Source: an uncultured bacterium | Lineage (GTDB): Bacteria > Planctomycetota > Phycisphaerae > Phycisphaerales > SM1A02 | Direction: 5' to 3' | Assembly (NCBI GenBank): GCA_903914045.1 | Contig: CAIWNO010000020.1 | Span: 1 to 6,277, forward strand | Length of the DNA: 6,277 nucleotides | Shown: positions 1-5,529 of the stretch, in pieces | How positions within the stretch are numbered: position 1 is the stretch's first letter | How the letters are laid out: each line of letters opens with the position of its first letter | Position numbers and translations under genes: made by a program | The notes under the pieces: model-generated | What the model was told of the DNA's origin: nothing | Seen by the model: only the letters and a program-made list of their open reading frames with translations | Database searches by the model: none

Positions 1-539
1 ACGAATGACTTCAGCGCCACTTCACCCAGTTGGGGATCAATGTCTTTCCACCACAACTGCGATTGACTTCGAAGCGCCAGAGCAAGTTGGGGCCAGGGAC
101 TTTCCGGAATCTCACGGCGAAAAACAACGGCGCAATCGGACTCAATAGCTCGATCAACAACCGCGTCAACACCGGCATACATGCCGATAAGTCGTCCAGG
201 ACCAACCAACACAGTGAAGCCGCCTTGAACAAGCGCGAAGGTTCCTTTGGCAGCGTCCCATGCGATCACGCTTGCCGCCGCCTCTTGCGTGGATGAAAGA
301 TCACCATCTTCTGTCACGACGCTGACCGTACATTTGGCCGCACCAACTGAAGCGGACCACGCTTGTGCAAGCGCCGTCCATTTTTCCAACATGTCATCCG
401 AACACGTTGCCGAGTTGTTCAAATGGCTGAACGCATTTCGATTTGAAAGAGCCGCCGTTGGATTTGAAAACACATCATGACCGCTCGCCACCGAAGTACA
501 GCAGCACGCCAGTGCCAGGAAACGCAAAGAGGCTTTCAT
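1..539 (-). CDS. Exported protein of unknown function, 3' end outside window
   Basis: An uninterrupted frame of 179 codons runs from an ATG at 539 off the left edge without a stop. I do not recognise a named family. The N-terminus (MKASLRFLALACCC, then TSVASG) looks like a Sec signal peptide with possible cleavage after the Ala-Ser-Gly at residues 18-20. The early cysteines do not form a good lipobox. The mature part is a mixed alpha/beta-looking stretch: a helix-like segment near 48-63, strand-like runs at 69-75 and 100-113, then PGRLIGMYAGVD (114-125) and a Pro-Trp-Pro-Gln-Leu segment near 148-152. This order weakly resembles the LolA/DUF2092-like region before the thioredoxin domain of the upstream gene, so it may be a diverged tandem paralogue; that is inference. 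It starts 44 bp after the upstream stop behind a modest GGTGA, so co-transcription is likely. The coding call is firm; the function is unknown. Confidence 0.8.
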   Translation of the reverse strand, partial: MKASLRFLALACCCTSVASGHDVFSNPTAALSNRNAFSHLNNSATCSDDMLEKWTALAQAWSASVGAAKCTVSVVTEDGDLSSTQEAAASVIAWDAAKGTFALVQGGFTVLVGPGRLIGMYAGVDAVVDRAIESDCAVVFRREIPESPWPQLALALRSQSQLWWKDIDPQLGEVALKSF

Positions 540-583
540 GAAATCACCGCAGACAAAAAACTCGCCAGCAGAGCGCAACCACA
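540..583. other. Short intergenic gap with T-run on the minus strand
   Basis: These 44 bp separate the TlpA-like stop from the next start. Read on the minus strand they hold a run of six T (555-560) preceded by only a very weak potential stem of about 3-4 bp, and then GGTGA a few bases before the downstream ATG, which can serve as a modest ribosome binding site. I do not see a convincing terminator or promoter, so read-through from the upstream gene is the simplest reading. Confidence 0.4.
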
Positions 584-1990
584 TCAAGACTTGTTTGCCA
601 TGGCCACATCGACATCTTTCTTTAAATTTTCAACGGCGCCCTCGTCAAAACCCATGTGAACCGCTGCAATTTTGCCCTCTGGAGAAATCACCACGGTGAA
701 TGGAATTCCCGTCAGTTGATAATCCTTGCCAGCCTTGTCATCGCCGTCGATCAAGGTTGGAAATGAAAATGCCTTGCCCTTCCAAAATTCGCTGACCAGT
801 TTCACGCGCTCCGCGGCCGCATTGTCGCCAGGAGCAATGCGCTCCATAACATTCACGGCGTACACGGCGATTGGCTTGCCGCTTTCCTTGGCCCACTTGG
901 CGAAGGTGTCAAGCAATGGAAGCCCCATCATGCAAGGTTTGCACCATGTGGCCCAGAAATCCAGCACCACGACTTTGCCTTTCAAGTCCGCAAGGGAAAC
1001 TGTTCCACCATCGGTGGTTTGCAACGTGAAATTTGGAGCCACATCGCCCACATCAAATGGTTGATCAAGCGCGTCAAGCGACGCGGTCATTTTTCGGCCA
1101 GCTGCGTCAAATGCGATAGGCGTTGGAAGACCCGCGTCAAAAACCTTGCGATCAAATGTGACGGACATTGGCAAGCGCATTCCCGGTGGAAACTGTGGGT
1201 TGGTGAGTGACATATCAATTGAAGTCACCAGACCACTTTTGGAATCGACGTTGGCGACCACTTCCGTGCCTTGCGGATCAATCAACAAAATCTGATCAGG
1301 CTTGCCGTCAGTGCCCGCGCGAAATCCAGTAGGAACAATCATCGGATTCTGCCCCAACGTCAGCGCCGCGGCCGCTTCATTTGGGTCGCCACCAATTAAA
1401 ATAAGCGTAGGCAAAGGCAATTTACCGCCCATGACTTCGCCCAACGCTTTCACAGCGCTGCCCTCCTGCTTCAGTTGCGCATACTTTGGACGGCCGTCCA
1501 TTTCAACATAGACCTGATCCTTTAAGCGTGTCAGCGTAATGCCAGGCATGATGATCTTGGCGTCGCCACCTTTGGTTGCGATGAGTTGAATCTTCTGATC
1601 CTGACCTTGGAATTGCGGCGAGCGAATGGTCATGGTTTCTTCGATGGCTGGTAAAGCGGCGTACTTGACAGGCAGGCCCTTCACAGCGGCAACAGCTTTG
1701 GCTGCGGACGCCGCAGACTTTTCCTCAGCGGTCCAGTTGGTCGATGGCGCTGGCGCTTTGAATTCTGGTGGAACTTCCATTGGCGCGCCTTGCATTGGCG
1801 TGCCTTGCATTGGCTCGCCTTCCAATGGTTCGCCTTGCATATCATTTTGTTTATTTTGATCCGCACTTGGCGAGGCGGCTGGCGTTGCGGCTGGCGTTGC
1901 GGTTGGGGCTTGCGCCAAGCACACCGAAACGGCGCTCACATTGGCGCAGCAAATCATGCAAAGCAACACGGATAACGGCGACTTGTTCAT
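584..1990 (-). CDS. TlpA-like exported thioredoxin-fold protein with long N-terminal domain
   Basis: A predicted extracytoplasmic thiol-disulfide protein of 468 aa. Residues 1-28 form a Sec signal peptide with a good Ala-Gln-Ala cleavage site. Residues 29-83 are a low-complexity Pro/Ala and MQGxP-repeat linker. Residues about 90-305 form a separate domain that I compare, tentatively, to LolA/DUF2092-like beta-rich folds. Residues about 312-462 are a TlpA/ResA-type redoxin domain: GDVAPNFTL (315-323), the FWATWCKPC active site with cysteines 350 and 353, and the cis-proline motif GIPFTVV (428-434, Pro430). Both redox cysteines and the cis-proline are present, so it should be active; plain TlpA/ResA proteins are usually under 200 aa, so more than half of this one is extra. 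It would reduce or oxidise disulfides outside the inner membrane; the partner is unknown. The ATG at 1990 is supported by GGAG 5 nt upstream and an immediate signal peptide. Confidence 0.9.
   Translation of the reverse strand: MNKSPLSVLLCMICCANVSAVSVCLAQAPTATPAATPAASPSADQNKQNDMQGEPLEGEPMQGTPMQGAPMEVPPEFKAPAPSTNWTAEEKSAASAAKAVAAVKGLPVKYAALPAIEETMTIRSPQFQGQDQKIQLIATKGGDAKIIMPGITLTRLKDQVYVEMDGRPKYAQLKQEGSAVKALGEVMGGKLPLPTLILIGGDPNEAAAALTLGQNPMIVPTGFRAGTDGKPDQILLIDPQGTEVVANVDSKSGLVTSIDMSLTNPQFPPGMRLPMSVTFDRKVFDAGLPTPIAFDAAGRKMTASLDALDQPFDVGDVAPNFTLQTTDGGTVSLADLKGKVVVLDFWATWCKPCMMGLPLLDTFAKWAKESGKPIAVYAVNVMERIAPGDNAAAERVKLVSEFWKGKAFSFPTLIDGDDKAGKDYQLTGIPFTVVISPEGKIAAVHMGFDEGAVENLKKDVDVAMANKS
1778..1840 (-). 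repeat. 15-bp in-frame tandem repeat encoding MQGxP
   Basis: Four consecutive 15-bp units start at 1778, 1793, 1808 and 1823, plus a final CAT at 1838-1840. On the plus strand the unit is CATTGGCGYGCCTTG with small changes. In the protein they give M-Q-G-E-P, L-E-G-E-P, M-Q-G-T-P and M-Q-G-A-P (residues 51-70) in the linker between signal peptide and folded domain. The units have drifted slightly but keep the frame. Confidence 0.9.
1877..1900 (-). repeat. Perfect 12-bp tandem duplication in the TlpA-like leader
   Basis: GGCTGGCGTTGC occurs twice back to back (1877-1888 and 1889-1900), followed by a degenerate third copy. It encodes the repeated T-P-A-A segment just after the signal peptide of the TlpA-like protein, adding to its disordered linker. 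Confidence 0.8.
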
Positions 1991-1995
1991 GCGAA

Positions 1996-1999
1996 CTCC
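1996..1999 (-). promoter_or_regulatory. Ribosome binding site of the TlpA-like gene
   Basis: On the minus strand GGAG (within AGTGGAG) sits 5 nt before the ATG at 1990. It supports that start over any upstream alternative and matches the position of the signal peptide. Confidence 0.65.
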
Positions 2000-2021
2000 A
2001 CTTAAAAGATTTCATCGACTT

Positions 2022-2043
2022 CATTTCTTCACACGAAGAAATG
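2022..2043. other. Perfect 9-bp inverted repeat between folK and the TlpA-like gene
   Basis: CATTTCTTC (2022-2030) and GAAGAAATG (2035-2043) are exact inverse complements around a 4-base loop, ACAC on the plus strand and GTGT on the minus. It lies in the only sizeable gap of the window (1991-2066), about 24 bp after the folK stop and 31 bp before the next start. It could stop or slow transcription from the folK operon, protect an mRNA end, or be an operator. There is no T-run directly after it on either strand, so a classical intrinsic terminator is not supported; a T-rich stretch (TCTTTT) follows only about 13 nt later on the minus strand. I could not pick out a convincing promoter in the gap. 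Confidence 0.5.
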
Positions 2044-2066
2044 TGTACTACTCATTCACTCTCGTC

Positions 2067-2609
2067 TTAACAATCAAGTATTCCAACACATGTTCCCATC
2101 GCTCTTTGATCAAGCGATGCGAGGAGAAAGTGTACGCTGTCTATTTGCGTTGGCAGGACCAAATCTGCGGCGATATCCGCCAACGGCTGCAAGACAAAAG
2201 AACGCGTAAACATGCGGGGATGTGGCAATATCAAGCCGGGTTCGCTGACTTCGTGCCGCCCACAGAACAGCACATCCAAATCAATCGTGCGCGGTCCGCC
2301 TTGCCCCTCAAGCGCGCGATTTCTTCCAAGAGATTGCTCTACGCGCATGCACGCGGCAAGCACGTCGTGCGGCGCCAGCGTGCAACGACCTGCGACCACA
2401 GCGTTAAGAAAGTGTCCGCCGGCGCGCTCGCCCACCGCGATTGTTTCATACACATTGCTGGCGCGAACGTTCGTCAGAACACCTTGGTCAATAATGGCGC
2501 GCAACGCGCGGCGCAACAATTCCATTCTGTCACCCATGTTCGAGCCAAGGGCGATGGCGACGAATTCATGGGCTTCAACGTTGGTGTTCAAAGTTTTCTC
2601 AGCTGACAT
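2067..2609 (-). CDS. folK: 2-amino-4-hydroxy-6-hydroxymethyldihydropteridine pyrophosphokinase (HPPK)
   Basis: This cytosolic enzyme transfers pyrophosphate from ATP to 6-hydroxymethyl-7,8-dihydropterin, the step before dihydropteroate synthase in folate synthesis. The 180-aa product has the HPPK landmarks in order: FVAIALGSNMGDR (16-28), the FLNAVV strand (67-72), VEQSLGRNR (90-98), the signature GPRTIDLDVLF (105-115) with the metal-binding aspartates 110 and 112, and ILPHPRMFTRSFVLQPLADI (137-156). It is about 20 residues longer than the 159-aa E. coli enzyme, mostly in the N- and C-terminal tails. I chose the ATG at 2609, which overlaps the cinA TAA by one base (TAATG), over a TTG at 2627 that would only add MGVPQI. 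Translation is probably coupled to cinA. The first ~14 residues look non-conserved, so the exact start is slightly uncertain; the function is not. Confidence 0.95.
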   Translation of the reverse strand: MSAEKTLNTNVEAHEFVAIALGSNMGDRMELLRRALRAIIDQGVLTNVRASNVYETIAVGERAGGHFLNAVVAGRCTLAPHDVLAACMRVEQSLGRNRALEGQGGPRTIDLDVLFCGRHEVSEPGLILPHPRMFTRSFVLQPLADIAADLVLPTQIDSVHFLLASLDQRAMGTCVGILDC

Positions 2610-3910
2610 TATTTGTGGGACTCCCAAATAATGGGCGCGGCAAACTCTTTCTCGCCTAGCAACGCCAAGCGCAACAACGCCAGCGCGGTCTTGGCGGCGC
2701 GATCGCGAACAGCCGCGCGTTCGCCAGGGAAGTGGAATTTTTTCACGGCTTCAAAGCGCGGACCGCAAATGCCAATGAACACTTCGCCCACTGGTTTTGT
2801 TTCGCTGCCACCACTTGGCCCGGCGATGCCAGTGATGCTGGCGGACCATTGCGTCTTAAGCAACGCCGCGCAGCCGCGAGCCATGGCCAATGCCACCGGC
2901 GCGCTGACCGCGCCATGCGCCACCAGAAGTTCATTGGGCACTTGCAGCACATCGATCTTTGCGCCGTTGGCGTATGTCACCGCGGCGCCGGCGAACCACG
3001 CGCTTGAACCGCTTTGCGTGGTGATGAAACTTGCGGTCAATCCGCCCGTGCAACTTTCCGCCAAAGAGACTCTTTCGCCGCGCAAAATAAGCAATTTTCC
3101 AAGCGCCCCCGCCAGCGTTTCTTGGTCGCGGCCAAAGGCGTATGGCGCCCACAATTGCTCAACCTCTTGCATGGCGCTTTCCATGGCGGCGTCAGTGGCG
3201 GCTTCATTCACGGCGCGAATGCGCGCGCTGACAATGGAGCCACTAGCCGTGGTTCCAATTAATGGATTGCGCTGGCGCGACATGCGCGCGCCAAGAATTT
3301 CCGCCAGAAAACTTTCGCCTTGACCAAACGAGTGCACCGCGGCGGTGGCCATGACGGCGCGCGGCAAGTGAGGCGCGACTTCGGTTTCAAACATGGGTTC
3401 CATTTCACGTGGCGGTCCAGGCAAGCACCAAATACGCGCGCGTCCAATACTGGCGTGCAAGCCAGGCGCGGTTCCCCAACTATTCTTCAAGCAACGCGCG
3501 CCCTTGGGACGCAACGCTTGCAACTTGTTGTTCGCCGTCATGGGTCGACCACGATCCTTGAACCAGCGATCAAGATCCGCAAGCGCTTGCTCGTCCACCT
3601 CCAACGGTTCAACCACATCCATGGCGCGGCGCAACGCTTCGCGCGTCAGGTCGTCGTCGGTTGGACCAAGTCCGCCCGTGATGACAAGAATGTCGTGGCG
3701 CGCGGAGAGTTCGCGAAACATGGATTCAATGTCCGCAAGATCATCATGCACCGTGCGAAATTCACGCACCACCACTCCGCGCAATGTGAATTGCGAGGCC
3801 AACCATTTGGCGTTGGTGTCCTGGGTTTGCCCAAGCATCAACTCATCGCCAACTGAAAGAATGGCGGCGCTTACGCCGTGTTGCGCTTGAGCGATTGATC
3901 CACAATCCAC
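2609..3910 (-). CDS. cinA: CinA, competence/damage-inducible family, with NMN amidohydrolase domain
   Basis: The 433-aa product has the full two-domain CinA architecture. The N-terminal MoCF/COG1058 domain (about 14-180), linked in the family to ADP-ribose/pyridine nucleotide hydrolysis, shows GDELMLGQTQDTNAKWLA (21-38), ITGGLGPTDDDLTREAL (77-93) and LPGPPREMEPMF (163-174). The C-terminal PncC-type domain (about 265-420) shows LAESCTGGL (283-291, candidate nucleophile Ser286), YANGAK (313-318), ITGIAGPSGGSETKPVG (359-375) and VGEVFIGI. In characterised homologues this domain hydrolyses nicotinamide mononucleotide to nicotinate mononucleotide, recycling a by-product of NAD-dependent DNA ligase; the competence link is known only in some lineages and nothing here shows it. 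The GTG start at 3910 is set by AAGGAG with an 8-nt spacer, putting the start 40 bp inside the upstream gene. The length is normal for the family and no key motif is missing. Confidence 0.95.
   Translation of the reverse strand: MDCGSIAQAQHGVSAAILSVGDELMLGQTQDTNAKWLASQFTLRGVVVREFRTVHDDLADIESMFRELSARHDILVITGGLGPTDDDLTREALRRAMDVVEPLEVDEQALADLDRWFKDRGRPMTANNKLQALRPKGARCLKNSWGTAPGLHASIGRARIWCLPGPPREMEPMFETEVAPHLPRAVMATAAVHSFGQGESFLAEILGARMSRQRNPLIGTTASGSIVSARIRAVNEAATDAAMESAMQEVEQLWAPYAFGRDQETLAGALGKLLILRGERVSLAESCTGGLTASFITTQSGSSAWFAGAAVTYANGAKIDVLQVPNELLVAHGAVSAPVALAMARGCAALLKTQWSASITGIAGPSGGSETKPVGEVFIGICGPRFEAVKKFHFPGERAAVRDRAAKTALALLRLALLGEKEFAAPIIWESHK
2611..2629 (-). promoter_or_regulatory. 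Possible hairpin over the folK ribosome binding site
   Basis: On the minus strand ATTTG (2629-2625) can pair with CAAAT (2615-2611), extended by two G-C pairs across a single bulged A, leaving a 4-base loop. The only Shine-Dalgarno-like run for folK, GGGAG, lies inside this structure about 11 nt before the ATG. A ribosome finishing cinA would open it, which would fit coupled translation. The stem is short and partly A/T, so this is tentative. Confidence 0.3.
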
Positions 3911-5529
3911 TGGTAATTCTCCTTAAAAAACGGCAAAAACAATCTTCGCAACGCGTCCGCGGGCTCGCTTTGCGCTGGCCACACATGGTTGTCTTTCCAG
4001 CCTTCACGCAGCCATCCATCGCGCAGTGATTTTAATTGATCCATGTCGGCCAATGGCTTGTCGCCTTGTGGCGTGGGAACCATTGGCAGCGCGTCAAATT
4101 TTTCAAGCCAACTTTTCAACTGAGCGTCGGCGACATCGCACGCATGCACCACGCCGTGATGGTCGCGTGGATATGCGGGGTGGGAAATAATGGCGCTCCA
4201 CGCGGCCTTTAATTGCGGGTGCGTGTCCATAGCCATGGTCGAAAATACAATTGGAATAAAGGCGCGCATGCTGGAGTTGTCAAACTTCACGGCGCTGGCA
4301 ATCGCAAGCGGATCAACTTGATCGATGAAGCGCGTGAACTCATTGGTGTACAACGAACGCATGATGGGCATGCGGCGCAATTCAAATTCACGCGGGCCAC
4401 CTGGCGTGCCCACGCGAAATTGCCAGAGCCGCTGCGCGTCTTTGCTTAGACAAAATTCCATGAAGCGAATGGCCGTCTCGCGGTTGGGCGCGTTGCGCAA
4501 CAAACCAATCGGGTCTGGGTCAACGGAACTTTGACCCAGGGGCGCGTTGAAAATAAGTTGCACACCCTGGCCTTGTTGATGATCTTGTTGTTGATCTTGC
4601 CGCTGATCTTTTTGCTGATCTTCTTGCTGATCTTGCCGCTGCTCCCGCGCGTCAGCGGCCGCATCGCTGATGGCTTGAATTTGAAAGCGCGCGTAAAAAT
4701 CAATCGCCACGCCAGCCGCGGCGTCACCGCTTGAAACATCGATTGGAACACGCGGACCACTGGCGGCAAAACCACGCGCATTGGCGCCGGCGCGGCGCAT
4801 AATGGCGATGCCTTCAAGCCAACCAACTCGTTGCGTGATGGACTCAAACGCCGTCAACACGCTGCCCGATTGCGAAGGATTGACCAAGCTCACCCAACCA
4901 AACAGGCGTGGGTCCGCCAAATCGCTCCACGATTTCAATTCTGGAACATGCAACTTGTCCAGTTGATCCATGTTCATGACAATTCCAAATGTCGCCAGCG
5001 CCACGCCATACCAATAGCCCTTGGGGTCATACAACTTTTGTCCAGCAATGTCCGACATGCCGTAGCACTGTTGCACAATCGCCGCGGGCAATTCAACCGG
5101 CTCAAGAATGGTGGCTGAGTTCAGGCGCGCTTCACCACCATTGGTGACTGAAACTGAAATTTCTTTCTTGAGCGTGTCAAACTCAAAGCTGCCTCCGCCA
5201 AAAACTAAATCCGCGTCGCCGCCCACTGGAAGATTTTTTTCTAAGCGCGATTCCCACGAGGCCACCAACATGCGGCGAATATCAATCGCGCCACCCGGCG
5301 TGCTCCACTGCACATCCACCGTCTCGCCAAATTTTTCCATATGCCACGCCGCAAATGCCCACGTAAATTCCATTCGAATTTGCTCATTGCTTGGCGTGAG
5401 AATGATCACTTGGCGCTTGGTCTGCGAAGTCATTGCGCCACGCGTGTCCGTGGAAGAAGTTGCGGGCCTTAATAAAAGCGGCGTGGCCAGCAACGCGACA
5501 AACGCAATGGCCAGCGCAATGCGACTCAT
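3871..5529 (-). CDS. Exported ABC-type solute-binding protein, AfuA/FbpA-like (iron/thiamine class)
   Basis: A 552-aa predicted periplasmic binding protein. Residues 1-21 (MSRIALAIAFVALLATPLLL) form a hydrophobic export signal; no clear cleavage site or lipobox is visible, so it might stay membrane-anchored. The family look comes from VIILTPSNEQIRMEF (41-55), the DADLVFGGGSFEF segment (105-117), YWYGVALATFGIVMN (172-186), WSDLADPRLFGWVSLVNP (201-218) and the later DPDPIGLLRNAPNRETAIRFMEF (337-359), a typical AfuA-type hinge and helix region. The ligand (ferric iron, thiamine, phosphonate or other) cannot be told from sequence. At 552 aa it is much longer than usual binding proteins of about 330-350 aa; a Gln/Asp repeat (296-322) and a long C-terminal region account for part of this. 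No permease or ATPase gene is visible beside it. The ATG at 5529 overlaps the pyrF stop as ATGA with no good ribosome site, suggesting coupling to pyrF; an upstream GTG-type extension lacks support. Confidence 0.85.
   Translation of the reverse strand: MSRIALAIAFVALLATPLLLRPATSSTDTRGAMTSQTKRQVIILTPSNEQIRMEFTWAFAAWHMEKFGETVDVQWSTPGGAIDIRRMLVASWESRLEKNLPVGGDADLVFGGGSFEFDTLKKEISVSVTNGGEARLNSATILEPVELPAAIVQQCYGMSDIAGQKLYDPKGYWYGVALATFGIVMNMDQLDKLHVPELKSWSDLADPRLFGWVSLVNPSQSGSVLTAFESITQRVGWLEGIAIMRRAGANARGFAASGPRVPIDVSSGDAAAGVAIDFYARFQIQAISDAAADAREQRQDQQEDQQKDQRQDQQQDHQQGQGVQLIFNAPLGQSSVDPDPIGLLRNAPNRETAIRFMEFCLSKDAQRLWQFRVGTPGGPREFELRRMPIMRSLYTNEFTRFIDQVDPLAIASAVKFDNSSMRAFIPIVFSTMAMDTHPQLKAAWSAIISHPAYPRDHHGVVHACDVADAQLKSWLEKFDALPMVPTPQGDKPLADMDQLKSLRDGWLREGWKDNHVWPAQSEPADALRRLFLPFFKENYQWIVDQSLKRNTA
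3919..3924 (-). promoter_or_regulatory. Strong ribosome binding site of cinA inside the upstream gene
   Basis: AAGGAG on the minus strand, 8 nt before the GTG at 3910 and preceded by a T-rich run, lies within the last codons of the solute-binding protein gene. It is the best Shine-Dalgarno sequence in the window and fixes the cinA start. It also suggests cinA is translated efficiently and not only by coupling. Confidence 0.8.
4575..4646 (-). repeat. 12-bp in-frame tandem repeat encoding Gln/Asp tetrapeptides
   Basis: GATCTT recurs exactly every 12 bp at 4581, 4593, 4605, 4617 and 4629, within units such as TTTGCTGATCTT and CTTGCTGATCTT; a degenerate sixth unit ends at 4646. In the binding protein it encodes D-Q-Q-x repeats (roughly residues 296-320) between two strand-like segments, FYARFQIQAI and VQLIFNAP. 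The insert sits where homologues would be expected to have a short loop. Confidence 0.9.

Noticed and set aside
555..575. T-run after the TlpA-like gene as an intrinsic terminator
   Set aside because: The potential stem before the six T has only about three or four pairs, too weak to call a terminator.
2610..2627. TTG at 2627 as the folK start
   Set aside because: It is a rarer start codon, adds only six non-conserved residues, and the ATG at 2609 makes a classic TAATG coupling with cinA.
3320..3890. Long plus-strand open frames opposite cinA
   Set aside because: They are antisense shadows of a gene with complete family motifs; their Arg/Ser-rich translations show no recognisable domain, and open frames of this kind are common opposite GC-rich genes.
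4531..4734. Plus-strand frame encoding a strikingly hydrophobic Leu/Ile-rich stretch that looks like a membrane segment
   Set aside because: It is the antisense reading of the Gln/Asp repeat inside the well-supported binding-protein gene; the GATCTT array gives Ile-Leu runs by chance. No ribosome site or homology supports it.
4446..4847. Minus-strand alternative frame with a repeated Lys-Ile-Ser/Asn pattern
   Set aside because: Same 12-bp array read one frame off; the surrounding residues show no family features while the main frame does.
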